Assembly: GCA_963664245.1 (NCBI GenBank)
Contig: OY760934.1
Location: 1,550,001 to 1,614,000 of the forward strand
Length of the DNA stretch: 64,000 nt
Source of the DNA: GCA-2711565 sp963664245
GTDB lineage: Bacteria > Bacteroidota > Bacteroidia > Bacteroidales > GCA-2711565
Direction of reading: 5' to 3'
Shown: positions 54,089-62,030 of the stretch, piece by piece
How the letters are laid out: each line of letters opens with the position of its first letter
How positions within the stretch are numbered: position 1 is the first letter of the stretch
The notes under the pieces: model-generated
Database searches by the model: none
What the model was told of the DNA's origin: nothing
Seen by the model: the letters and a program-made list of their open reading frames with translations, nothing else
Made by a program: the position numbers and the translations under genes

Positions 54089-55093
54089 TTATTTATCAAA
54101 GTCCATGAGCAAACCAATCAAATCGACAACACGGTTCGAATAGCCCCATTCGTTGTCGTACCAGTTCAGGGTTCTGATAATACGTTTACCTAAAACTTTG
54201 GTGTACTCAGGATCATAAATACTCGAGTATGAGTTTCCTACAATATCAGACGAGACATATTTTTCTTCGGCATATTGCAGGATGTTTTTCATGGCTTTTG
54301 ATTTTGACGCGATACGAACAGCTGCGTTCACATCTTCAACCGTGACATCTTTTTCCACCTCCACAATCAAATCAACCACCGATCCGTCCGGCACAGGAAC
54401 ACGTGAGGCCATCCCATCGAGTTTACCGGCCAATTCCGGGATTACTTTTCCAACAGCAATAGCTGCCCCAGTAGTTGTAGGAATAATATTCTCAGCAGCA
54501 GCACGCCCCCGGCGCCAGTCTTTATGCGGCACATCTGCCAGGCGTTGGTCGTTGGTATAAGCATGGGTTGTGGTCATCAAACCTTCCTTGATTCCGAAAG
54601 CATCGTTCAATACTTTGGCCATCGGTGCCAAACAGTTGGTTGTACAACTGGCATTCGAAATGATTTTATGCTCCGGTTTTAAACCGTCATCATTTACACC
54701 AATTACAATGGTATAATCAATTTCGTCTTTTGCAGGAACCGTAAGGATTACCCGTTTTGCACCGGCTTTCAAATGCGGCTCCAGTTTTTCGCGTGTACGG
54801 AATATCCCGGTTGCTTCAATTACAATATCAATGTCCAATTCGCCCCAAGGAAGTTCTTCCGGGTTTTTGATACTCAGCATTTTCACCTTTTCATGAGGGG
54901 TTACCAGGTAATCATCTTCCAAGGTAATATTCTGTCCAAATCCCATCATCACCGTATCGTATTTCAGCAAATAGGCCAGAACCTGGTTATCAAATAAATC
55001 GTTTACAGCAACGACATCTATATCTTTTCGGCTATTCAAAATACGAAACACCGAACGTCCAATTCGTCCAAATCCATTAATAGCTACTCTCAT
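54089..55093 (-). CDS. gapA: Glyceraldehyde-3-phosphate dehydrogenase
   Basis: The 334-residue glycolytic enzyme has all active-site elements: NAD-binding INGFGRIGRSVFRI at the N-terminus with VNDLFD, the catalytic SNASCTTNCLAP (Cys150) and TTTHAYTNDQRL (His177), the TTTG at 206-209, ASRVPVPDGSVVDL (Arg231), and WYDNEWGYSNR (Asn314, Tyr318). It oxidises glyceraldehyde 3-phosphate to 1,3-bisphosphoglycerate. Its start overlaps the stop of the preceding GAPDH-like gene by 4 bp (ATGA), and it has an unusually perfect Shine-Dalgarno sequence, so the two are translated together. Confidence 0.97.
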   Translation of the reverse strand: MRVAINGFGRIGRSVFRILNSRKDIDVVAVNDLFDNQVLAYLLKYDTVMMGFGQNITLEDDYLVTPHEKVKMLSIKNPEELPWGELDIDIVIEATGIFRTREKLEPHLKAGAKRVILTVPAKDEIDYTIVIGVNDDGLKPEHKIISNASCTTNCLAPMAKVLNDAFGIKEGLMTTTHAYTNDQRLADVPHKDWRRGRAAAENIIPTTTGAAIAVGKVIPELAGKLDGMASRVPVPDGSVVDLIVEVEKDVTVEDVNAAVRIASKSKAMKNILQYAEEKYVSSDIVGNSYSSIYDPEYTKVLGKRIIRTLNWYDNEWGYSNRVVDLIGLLMDFDK

Positions 55094-56106
55094 TTTGCAC
55101 CTCCTTTCTCATCAATTTTTTGATATGCATGGATCACATCCATAATACGGGCAGCAACAGCCAAAGAAGTATGATACCAGGCAATGGTTTTCAACATTCG
55201 TCCCGGCGATTTCATCATGGCCTGTTTATCAAAAATTACCGAATGAAGGTTTCCGACAACATCTGTCGATACAATCGGATCATTTGTAACTTCAATAATA
55301 CCAGAAAAATGTTTAGCCTGTTTCTCCATCTCAGCATTTACCTGGTCGATGGTTACATCCGGGTTTTTCAGTACAAAGTTTAAATCCAATAACGAACCGT
55401 AAGGAACAGGCACATTTAATGCCCCGCCTTCAATCCGGCCTTTAAATTCGGGCATAATATGCTGAATCCATTTGGGCGAAGGGGTTTCGTTAGGGATGAT
55501 ATTTTCGGCCGCTGAACGGCTTCTTCGGAAATCACTTCCCGCCCTGTCGCGCAAAGGCTGATCGGAAGTATATGAATGGACCGTGGTAAGCATCGCATAA
55601 TCCACACCAAAAGCTTCATCCATGATTTTCAACAAAGTTGCAGCTGCATTTGTTGTAGCCGAACCGGGAGAAATCAATTTGTCCGACGATTTAATGGTAT
55701 GGTCGTTCACGCCCATTACCACAACACGGTCAATTTCATCTTCCGGCAAATGGGTAATCATCACCCGTTTTGCACCAGCCTTCAAATGTTTTTCCATTTG
55801 TTTGGCGGCTTTATATTTACCGGTTCCATCAATAACAATATCCACATTAAAAATATCCCAGGGGATATTACCCGGTTCTGCAACATTTAAAAAACGGGCC
55901 TTTGCGTTTTTTGAAACCAGAAAATTACCTTCAAGTTTAACATCCAATTGATGTTTTGATTCTGAGACTAAGAGATAATGTAGAATCTCCGGCTGTCCAA
56001 TGTCGGCAATGGCAACAATTTCAATTAAGTTGTCTTCCAAAGAAAGCCGATAAATGTGACGCGGAGTCTCACCAAATCCCATCAGTCCTACCCTGATTTT
56101 TTTCAT
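55090..56106 (-). CDS. GAPDH paralogue lacking the catalytic cysteine (probable pseudoenzyme)
   Basis: I place the start at the ATG at 56106 (MKKIRVGLMGFGETPRHIYR, 338 residues), supported by AAGGAG 6 bp upstream. The protein aligns with GapA over its full length, essentially without gaps after about residue 90, but key residues are changed: catalytic Cys150 is Ala (SPGSATTNAAA), the dinucleotide motif GFGRIGR is GFGETPR, Gly209 is Pro, Arg231 is Asn, and the Asn314/Tyr318 segment is YHTSLAV. His177 is kept (TTVHSYTSDQPL), as is the S-loop region RRSRSAAENIIP used in tetramer contacts. It should fold like GAPDH but not catalyse the reaction; a partner or regulator of GapA, encoded with a 4-bp overlap, is the inference. 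Confidence 0.9.
   Translation of the reverse strand: MKKIRVGLMGFGETPRHIYRLSLEDNLIEIVAIADIGQPEILHYLLVSESKHQLDVKLEGNFLVSKNAKARFLNVAEPGNIPWDIFNVDIVIDGTGKYKAAKQMEKHLKAGAKRVMITHLPEDEIDRVVVMGVNDHTIKSSDKLISPGSATTNAAATLLKIMDEAFGVDYAMLTTVHSYTSDQPLRDRAGSDFRRSRSAAENIIPNETPSPKWIQHIMPEFKGRIEGGALNVPVPYGSLLDLNFVLKNPDVTIDQVNAEMEKQAKHFSGIIEVTNDPIVSTDVVGNLHSVIFDKQAMMKSPGRMLKTIAWYHTSLAVAARIMDVIHAYQKIDEKGGAK
55099..55107 (-). promoter_or_regulatory. Full-consensus Shine-Dalgarno sequence of gapA
   Basis: The minus strand reads AAAGGAGGT, 5 nt before the gapA ATG and inside the end of the upstream GAPDH-like gene. Strong Shine-Dalgarno sites are uncommon in Bacteroidota, so this one stands out. Confidence 0.8.
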
Positions 56107-56112
56107 TTTGAA

Positions 56113-56165
56113 CTCCTTAAATTTTAGTAAAAAAATATAAAATGAAATGCAAGCAATCAAAGATA
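56113..56165 (-). promoter_or_regulatory. Promoter element and Shine-Dalgarno of the gap pair
   Basis: On the minus strand TATCTTTG (56158-56165) matches the -7 element TAnnTTTG about 51 bp before the ATG at 56106, and AAGGAG (56113-56118) lies 6 bp before it. No -33 TTTG at the usual spacing. Confidence 0.6.
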
Positions 56166-56212
56166 CTATATTTCGGACGCTTTTTTTTAAAAAATAAGTT
56201 AATTTTTTGTAC

Positions 56213-56220
56213 TATTTTTG
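56213..56220 (+). promoter_or_regulatory. -7 promoter element (TATTTTTG) of lepA
   Basis: TATTTTTG matches TAnnTTTG but ends only 5 nt before the lepA ATG, so a transcript from it would be leaderless or nearly so. Confidence 0.5.
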
Positions 56221-56225
56221 CGGCA

Positions 56226-58013
56226 ATGAACAATATCCGGAATTTCTGTATTATTGCCCACATCGACCATGGTAAAAGCACTTTGGCCGACAGGCTTTTA
56301 CAACACACAGGCACGGTTTCTGAACGCGATCTGCAAGAGCAAGTTTTAGATGATATGGAACTGGAACGCGAACGCGGGATCACCATCAAAAGCCACGCCA
56401 TCCAAATGAACTATAAATACGAAGGAGTTGATTACAAACTGAACCTGATTGACACCCCCGGCCACGTGGATTTTTCGTACGAAGTATCACGCTCTATTGC
56501 AGCCTGCGAAGGGGCTTTGCTGGTGGTGGATGCCACCCAGGGAATTCAGGCACAGACCATTTCCAACCTTTATTTAGCCATTGACAACGATTTGGAAATC
56601 ATCCCGGTATTGAACAAAATGGATTTGGACAATGCCATGCCTGAAGAGGTAAAAGATCAAATTGTTGATTTAATTGGCTGCGACGAAGAAGATATTATTG
56701 AGGCCAGCGGAAAAACAGGCATGGGTGTTGAAAGCATCCTCGAACACATCATCACCAAAGTAAAAGCTCCGGTGGGAGACCCGGAAGCTCCGCTCCAGGC
56801 TTTGATTTTTGATTCTGTGTTCAACTCTTTCCGCGGAATTATTGCCTATTTCCGGATATTGAACGGAACCATTAATAAAGGGGATTACGTAAAATTTGTA
56901 AACACCAAAAAAAAATACGATGCCGACGAAATCGGCTACCTCAAGCTAGAACGCGATCCGCAAAAACAACTCTCGGCAGGAGATGTCGGCTATATCATCA
57001 GCGGCATCAAAACTTCCAAAGAAGTGAAAGTGGGCGATACCGTTACGCATGTTGACCGCCCCTGCGATAAAGCCATTGAAGGGTTTGAAGAAGTTAAACC
57101 CATGGTGTTTGCTGGGATTTACCCGGTTGATGCCGACGATTACGAAGAACTCCGTGCATCCATCGAAAAACTTCAACTGAATGATGCCTCTTTAACCTTT
57201 GTGCCTGAATCTTCGGCAGCATTGGGCTTTGGGTTCCGCTGCGGGTTTCTTGGATTGCTACACATGGAAATTGTACAGGAACGCCTGGATCGTGAATTCG
57301 ACATGAACGTAATTACAACGGTTCCGAACGTTTCCTACAAGGTTTTCACCAACAAAGGCGAATCCATGGAGGTGCATAATCCGTCCGGCTTACCCGAAGA
57401 AAAATACATCCAGCGCATCGAAGAACCTTATATTACGGCACAAATCATTTCTAAATCCGAATACGTTGGTTCGGTAATGAAACTTTGCATCGACAAGCGG
57501 GGAACCCTAAAAAACCAGGTGTACCTGACCAGCGACCGCGTGGAAGTGACTTTTGAAATGCCCCTGGGCGAAATCGTTTTCGATTTTTACGATAAGCTGA
57601 AAAGTATCTCCAAAGGATATGCTTCGTTCGACTATCACCAGTCGAGCTACCAGCCGGCCAAACTGGTTCGCCTGGACATTCTGCTGAACGGCGAATCGGT
57701 AGATGCACTTTCCACCCTGATCCACCGCGACAACGCTTACGATTTTGGTCGCCGGATGTGTATAAAATTAAAAGAGCTCATCCCCCGCCAGCAATTTGAC
57801 ATTGCTATCCAGGCGGCGATTGGCGCCAAAGTAATAGCCCGCGAAACCGTGAAAGCGGTTCGTAAAGATGTTACAGCCAAATGTTACGGTGGTGATATTA
57901 CCCGTAAACGCAAGCTGCTGGAAAAACAGAAAAAAGGGAAAAAACGTATGCGCCAGGTAGGTAACGTGGAAGTGCCTCAACAAGCGTTTTTGGCAGTATT
58001 GAAACTGGACTAG
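56226..58013 (+). CDS. lepA: Elongation factor 4
   Basis: I choose the ATG at 56226 (MNNIRNFCIIAHIDHGKSTL, 595 residues, the usual LepA length); the frame extends upstream to 56142 but that part overlaps the promoter. The GTPase domain has IIAHIDHGKST, DTPGHVDFSYEVSRSIAACE and NKMDLD; the unique C-terminal domain contains AIGAKVIARETVKAVRKDVT and TRKRKLLEKQKKGKKRMRQV, the LepA hallmark. It binds ribosomes and promotes back-translocation or relief of stalls. It is divergent from the gap pair and monocistronic. Confidence 0.96.
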   Translation: MNNIRNFCIIAHIDHGKSTLADRLLQHTGTVSERDLQEQVLDDMELERERGITIKSHAIQMNYKYEGVDYKLNLIDTPGHVDFSYEVSRSIAACEGALLVVDATQGIQAQTISNLYLAIDNDLEIIPVLNKMDLDNAMPEEVKDQIVDLIGCDEEDIIEASGKTGMGVESILEHIITKVKAPVGDPEAPLQALIFDSVFNSFRGIIAYFRILNGTINKGDYVKFVNTKKKYDADEIGYLKLERDPQKQLSAGDVGYIISGIKTSKEVKVGDTVTHVDRPCDKAIEGFEEVKPMVFAGIYPVDADDYEELRASIEKLQLNDASLTFVPESSAALGFGFRCGFLGLLHMEIVQERLDREFDMNVITTVPNVSYKVFTNKGESMEVHNPSGLPEEKYIQRIEEPYITAQIISKSEYVGSVMKLCIDKRGTLKNQVYLTSDRVEVTFEMPLGEIVFDFYDKLKSISKGYASFDYHQSSYQPAKLVRLDILLNGESVDALSTLIHRDNAYDFGRRMCIKLKELIPRQQFDIAIQAAIGAKVIARETVKAVRKDVTAKCYGGDITRKRKLLEKQKKGKKRMRQVGNVEVPQQAFLAVLKLD

Positions 58014-58153
58014 TTTTCGGGAGTTCTCTTTATATTCAAGTAGCTTTTATACATAATCAACTATCCACTGTAAATTTTATTGTGCTAATAAAATCATTTG
58101 ACAACTTACTAAGCTGTTACATAAAACAAAGGGGCATCAAAAAAAATTTAAAG

Positions 58154-59044
58154 TTATTTATTTAACCAATTGATTGCTCTCTCAACAATCCATTCTGAGA
58201 TTTTGGAACTTGACAGTAATCCGGATTTACTGAAAACGACATCCTTTCTCTCAAACAGTTCCATGCAATTTACTGTCCGCCCCATCATAGTAATACTGGA
58301 ATTTTCAGCCATTCTTTCAACACTCATCGATAAATACATCCCAAGAACAATCACTCGTTTTTTATGTTCGCTTGCTTTTAAAATCACATCAACACCTTTA
58401 ATGCCAAAAGACTGTCCAATGCCAACAAAGGCTTTATCAAAATACTCAATCCCGGTTTTCCCAAGTATATAATTCCCGGTTTTAGTGCTTAATTCTTCCC
58501 AAAACGGCATAAAATGATCATCACCGTGGGATAATATGACCAAGGCTTCATCTTCAGGATTTTCTGATAATAAACGGAGCTGTCCCAATAAAATATCCCG
58601 GATTACGGTTCCATAATCTAACGAAGGGCCAAGCGTTATTTGAATGGAAGATTTTACCAATTCAATCCCTTCTTCTTTAAGCTCCTGAACATTTTTCTCA
58701 CAATAATGCAAGCCAAGTATGGTTGGAAGATCAATGAGAGAATGAGAAGACGGAGCAATAAATAAAGGCAGAGCAAATATTTTCGTCACTCCCTTGTTTT
58801 CCATGTCTTTGACCACAGAAGCTATTGAGGGTTCAGCAAATTCCATCAGTGCCACCCTTACTTCTTCAAAGCCGCCAATTTGTTTTTGTTTTAACAAGGT
58901 TTTTACCTGAGCCTCCAGAGCAAACACTGGTTGGTTCCACTGTTTTGCCGGCGACCCGTGAGCAATAATTAACAATCCGATTTTTTCATTAGCAAAAGAA
59001 TTCATAGCAATTAAAGTCATTAGAATTATAAAAAGGTTTTTCAT
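58154..59044 (-). CDS. Exported CbiX/CbiK-like chelatase-family protein
   Basis: The 296-residue protein starts with a cleavable signal (MKNLFIILMTLIAMNSFANE) directly followed by KIGLLIIAHGSPAKQWNQPV, the N-terminal motif of CbiX-type sirohydrochlorin chelatases (His29). A second metal-binding position fits His101 in LPLFIAPSSHSLIDLP. A second half (from about 165) begins VILSHGDDHFMPFWEEL (His174, His178), so it looks like two chelatase-like lobes. Cytoplasmic chelatases serve cobalamin or siroheme synthesis; this one is exported, so a periplasmic role in metal-tetrapyrrole handling is an inference. No cobalamin genes are nearby. Confidence 0.65.
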   Translation of the reverse strand: MKNLFIILMTLIAMNSFANEKIGLLIIAHGSPAKQWNQPVFALEAQVKTLLKQKQIGGFEEVRVALMEFAEPSIASVVKDMENKGVTKIFALPLFIAPSSHSLIDLPTILGLHYCEKNVQELKEEGIELVKSSIQITLGPSLDYGTVIRDILLGQLRLLSENPEDEALVILSHGDDHFMPFWEELSTKTGNYILGKTGIEYFDKAFVGIGQSFGIKGVDVILKASEHKKRVIVLGMYLSMSVERMAENSSITMMGRTVNCMELFERKDVVFSKSGLLSSSKISEWIVERAINWLNK

Positions 59045-59190
59045 AAGAGGAAAACAGTTTAAGGTTTACTAAAAGTCATGCCCAATATAAAGTTAACGAA
59101 AGTACAAAGACTTATTGTTACCATTTAGCATTTGATGCAGATTATAAAGGGTTCTAAATATTGTACGAAATTTATATCGGTGAAGGATTC

Positions 59191-59907
59191 TTACTTTTTC
59201 ATGGCTTCGGTTTTTAATTCTTTTGGCATTTTTTCAATGGCGTAACGCAGAGCCGTACGTGGCATAAGGTCTTTCTTCGACAGCACATACTCAAACACCT
59301 CTTGTTGATAAGCCTGGCTGGCTGCCTTCAACATCCAGCCATAGCCTTTTTGCACGATGTCGTCCTGGTCAAGGAGAAGAATATCTGCAATCTCAAAAAT
59401 ATCTTTCAGAAACATTCCTTTCCGTGCCGGGATAATCAAGGTTACCGCCGAAGCCCTTTTGACAAAACGCTTGGAAGATTTTGCCCATTTTTTTAATTCA
59501 TTCACGTATTCAGGGTACATCATTACAAAGTTCCCGACGGTATGGTTGCAGAGGGTGTCGCAATCGGCCCAGTTGTTGACATAGTTTTTCACCCAACGCT
59601 CAAAAACAGTGAAATCGGAAGGCTCGTAGTTTTTGTGCAGAGCTTCTGTAAAGATGCAGGCCACAACGGCTTCTTCCAGGTATTTTGATTTCCAGAGTTT
59701 TTCACAAATTTCAAAAATTTCCTGCTTCGAAAGGTCTTTCAGTTGTTTATAAAATCCGGTTCCTATTTTCCGGACTTCCGGCATTTTTATCCCGTAAACC
59801 AGGGCCTGTTCCCCTTCTTTAAAAAAACGGCTTGAAGCCTCAATTGCTTTCCGGTCGGAACGGGCTTGCAATGCCCGGCGTATTTGTTGTACAATTTTTT
59901 CTTTCAT
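59191..59907 (-). CDS. AlkD-like DNA alkylation repair protein (HEAT repeats)
   Basis: The 238-residue all-helical protein belongs to the AlkC/AlkD HEAT-repeat family: KMPEVRKIGTGFYKQLKDLS, LWKSKYLEEAVVACIF, NWADCDTLCNHTVGNFVMMY (with the conserved Trp-Ala-Asp near residue 112), RFVKRASAVTLIIPARKG and a C-terminal MPRTALRYAIEKMP. Relatives excise N3- or N7-alkylated purines without base flipping. Its ATG overlaps the stop of the ParE-like toxin gene by 4 bp, so it is the third gene of a three-gene transcript. Confidence 0.88.
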   Translation of the reverse strand: MKEKIVQQIRRALQARSDRKAIEASSRFFKEGEQALVYGIKMPEVRKIGTGFYKQLKDLSKQEIFEICEKLWKSKYLEEAVVACIFTEALHKNYEPSDFTVFERWVKNYVNNWADCDTLCNHTVGNFVMMYPEYVNELKKWAKSSKRFVKRASAVTLIIPARKGMFLKDIFEIADILLLDQDDIVQKGYGWMLKAASQAYQQEVFEYVLSKKDLMPRTALRYAIEKMPKELKTEAMKK

Positions 59908-60206
59908 GGGGTAAATTTCAATTTTCGGGGATTCTGCCTGGTATCATACAGCCTCAAAATTTCAATTCGGGTTTCTTTTTCTCTATAAAATAAAGTATTC
60001 TGTTTGGTTACCACACATTTTCGCACCTGAAATTTTTTATTAATAAGTGGAAATTGTTGAGGAGATTTAGCTATTTGGCTTGATACAAAATCAATCTTAA
60101 TTAAAAAACGCACAATCACTTTTTGGTTCCAATTCGCAGCAAGGTATTCCAGAATATTTTCCAAATCCTTTTCTGCTAACGGAGACCAAATAATATCCTT
60201 AGGCAT
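59904..60206 (-). CDS. ParE/RelE-superfamily toxin
   Basis: The 100-residue basic protein starts MPKDIIWSPLAEKDLENILE, the typical ParE N-terminus, and has QVRKCVVTKQNTLFYREKET and IEILRLYDTRQNPRKL, the core strands of the fold. ParE toxins inhibit gyrase and RelE toxins cut ribosome-bound mRNA; sequence alone does not decide between them, though the Trp-Ser-Pro-x-Ala-x-x-Asp start favours ParE. It overlaps the antitoxin gene by 8 bp and the alkylation repair gene by 4 bp. Confidence 0.88.
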   Translation of the reverse strand: MPKDIIWSPLAEKDLENILEYLAANWNQKVIVRFLIKIDFVSSQIAKSPQQFPLINKKFQVRKCVVTKQNTLFYREKETRIEILRLYDTRQNPRKLKFTP

Positions 60207-60444
60207 CGTATTTATCTTTATACTTTTTCATGATTTCTTCATGAGAAACACCTTCACCATCATCCATTAGCATAATGCTGTCAAGAATGCCTTTTTGTTG
60301 TTCAGGAGTTAAATAGTTCCATTCTTCCAAATCATCTTTGCTATTGATAAAATTCAAGAGTACTCCGTAAGCCTCTTCCAGTTTATCACTTGCCAATCCA
60401 TCAATTTGTCGGAACAATTTTAATTTTAATTCTGCAAGATTCAT
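60199..60444 (-). CDS. Antitoxin of the ParE/RelE module
   Basis: The 81-residue acidic protein (MNLAELKLKLFRQIDGLASD, then SKDDLEEWNYLTPEQQKGIL and GEGVSHEEIMKKYKDKYDA) is rich in helices and ends in the type of segment that wraps the toxin. Its N-terminus has no obvious ribbon-helix-helix, so DNA binding is uncertain. It is upstream of and overlaps the toxin gene by 8 bp, and has a promoter and a GAGGA ribosome-binding site. Confidence 0.82.
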   Translation of the reverse strand: MNLAELKLKLFRQIDGLASDKLEEAYGVLLNFINSKDDLEEWNYLTPEQQKGILDSIMLMDDGEGVSHEEIMKKYKDKYDA

Positions 60445-60462
60445 TATTTATCCTCTTTTTTT

Positions 60463-60493
60463 CAAAGATAAGCTAAAGCCTTATTTATTTCAA
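60463..60493 (-). promoter_or_regulatory. Promoter of the antitoxin-toxin-AlkD operon (TTG-N20-TATCTTTG)
   Basis: On the minus strand TATCTTTG (60463-60470) is 20 bp after TTG (60491-60493), a good Bacteroidota match, about 18 bp before the antitoxin ATG. Confidence 0.65.
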
Positions 60494-60579
60494 CAAAATA
60501 CTGTCCTAAAAAACTAAAGAGCAGTACAAACGTCTCACTCATGCTTTTTCTGTTTTTACAAGGGTACTCACAAATAAAA

Positions 60580-61380
60580 CTACAGCAATTTTCTTAAACT
60601 TCTTACTGTTTCAGATACTGTTGAGTCTATCTTGGAATTTTCAATTTCATAATCCCAAGTTTTAACCACAGTAAGTGATTTAATACAAAGATCTTTATCT
60701 ATAACCCCACTAGTAGTGACACTCACGCCAGCATCATCGCCACAACTTCCCGAAGGCAATAAATTTATTTTATTAACAACCTCACCATTTTGGTTATATT
60801 TATAAACTTCAAAGTATAAGAAATCGCCAACGAAGCCGTGGATCACAGCTACTTCATTATAGGTTCTGTATAATATTCCATAAACAAAAGAAAACTTCTC
60901 TAAGTACTTTTCTGCAATTAAATCCGGAATTTCAACCTCCTTATAACCAATTAGCCTACTACATCTAAAATGTAATGGAAATTCAAACTGAGGCAAATAA
61001 CTTAAGAACTCCACAAATTCTTTATCCCATACAACATTCTTCTTACTTTCAATATCTTTAATCAGCTTAATATTGGCCTCATCAATCCTAGATAGATTTT
61101 TTATAATTACAGAGTTATTATTTCGTGGTTCATACCATTCAAATTGTGAAAAATAATTATTTAAATCTTTAGATTCAAAAACATATCCATAACGCGCAAA
61201 AATCTCATTTCTTAAAATTCGTAATGTATCAGGGTTTAAAGTTGTCAATAATGTTGAATCAATGGCGATTGACAAGTCAAATTTAACGCCATCTCCTGAA
61301 CAAATAACAGACAACTTTTGTTCATTATAACTGGAACAACTGAACAAAAACGCTAAAAGTAAAAGCAAAAAATATTTCAT
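60580..61380 (-). CDS. YARHG-domain lipoprotein
   Basis: Start taken at 61380 (MKYFLLLLLAFLFSCSS, 266 residues; another ATG lies 6 bp upstream). The lipobox LFSC predicts a lipoprotein. A YARHG domain at about 48-85 contains DTLRILRNEIFARYGYVFES and FSQFEWYEP. YARHG domains are extracellular and may bind cell-wall or peptide ligands. The rest (about 100-266) has no motif I recognise. It is isolated, with AT-rich flanks, and diverges from the ECF sigma gene. Confidence 0.8.
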   Translation of the reverse strand: MKYFLLLLLAFLFSCSSYNEQKLSVICSGDGVKFDLSIAIDSTLLTTLNPDTLRILRNEIFARYGYVFESKDLNNYFSQFEWYEPRNNNSVIIKNLSRIDEANIKLIKDIESKKNVVWDKEFVEFLSYLPQFEFPLHFRCSRLIGYKEVEIPDLIAEKYLEKFSFVYGILYRTYNEVAVIHGFVGDFLYFEVYKYNQNGEVVNKINLLPSGSCGDDAGVSVTTSGVIDKDLCIKSLTVVKTWDYEIENSKIDSTVSETVRSLRKLL

Positions 61381-61477
61381 AAGCATATTTTATAACACAT
61401 CTATATTATCAATATTTTATTTTGCCGGGGAGCAGCAAATCCATCTGTTCTATAAAATTAAAAAAATTTCTGCCCAC

Positions 61478-61513
61478 TGTAACATTTTATTTAACCGCTT
61501 CGTCCTATCTTTG
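61478..61513 (+). promoter_or_regulatory. ECF-type promoter TGTAACA-N16-CGTC before the sigma gene, overlapping a housekeeping box
   Basis: TGTAACA (61478-61484), a 16-bp spacer and CGTCC (61501-61505) match the general ECF promoter design. The same elements at the same spacing lie at 63140-63167. TATCTTTG (61506-61513) directly follows and fits the housekeeping -7 element, so two promoters may overlap. Confidence 0.7.
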
Positions 61514-61535
61514 AAAATGGAACCAAAACCTTTGA

Positions 61536-62021
61536 ATGACAACTGCGGAGTACAATAAGTGTGTTGACCAGTTTTCGGACGGTGTGTACCGCTTTATCCT
61601 CAAAAACATGAAAGACGAGGACAAAGCCAAAGATGTGGTGCAGGAAACATTTGTACGCCTGTGGGACAAAGTAAAGGATGTTAATTACAAAAAGGCAAAA
61701 TCGTATATCTACACCACGGCTTACCACTGTTTTATCAACGTGGTACGCTATGAAAAAAAAATCAGCCCGATGGAGGAATACCATCAGGACAGGGAGACAA
61801 CAAAAAACGGATATTCCGACTTGAAAGAGGTGCTGAACAACGCCGTAGACAAGCTGCCGGAAATACAACGCTCAGTTATTTTGCTGCGCGATTACGAAGG
61901 TTACTCTTATAAAGAAATCGGGGAAATCACAAATTTGAACGAATCGCAGGTAAAGGTATACATTTACCGCGCACGCGTCTTCCTGAAAAAGTATTTGGTA
62001 GATATGGATGTTGTGGTATAA
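61536..62021 (+). CDS. ECF RNA polymerase sigma factor
   Basis: This 161-residue sigma factor has region 2 (about 10-75: FSDGVYRFILKNMKDEDKAK, VVQETFVRLWDKV) and region 4 (about 105-158, LPEIQRSVILLRDYEGYSYK with the helix-turn-helix SYKEIGEITNLNESQVKVYI). The gene is preceded by an ECF-type promoter that recurs upstream of the DUF2807 gene, which suggests autoregulation. The next gene, 9 bp downstream, encodes the presumed anti-sigma factor. Confidence 0.94.
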   Translation: MTTAEYNKCVDQFSDGVYRFILKNMKDEDKAKDVVQETFVRLWDKVKDVNYKKAKSYIYTTAYHCFINVVRYEKKISPMEEYHQDRETTKNGYSDLKEVLNNAVDKLPEIQRSVILLRDYEGYSYKEIGEITNLNESQVKVYIYRARVFLKKYLVDMDVVV

Positions 62022-62030
62022 AAAGGGAAA

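Noticed and set aside
54089..55093. Reading the GAPDH pair as one gene split by a frameshift
   Set aside because: Both genes are full length, each with its own start and Shine-Dalgarno, and they align with each other along their whole length.
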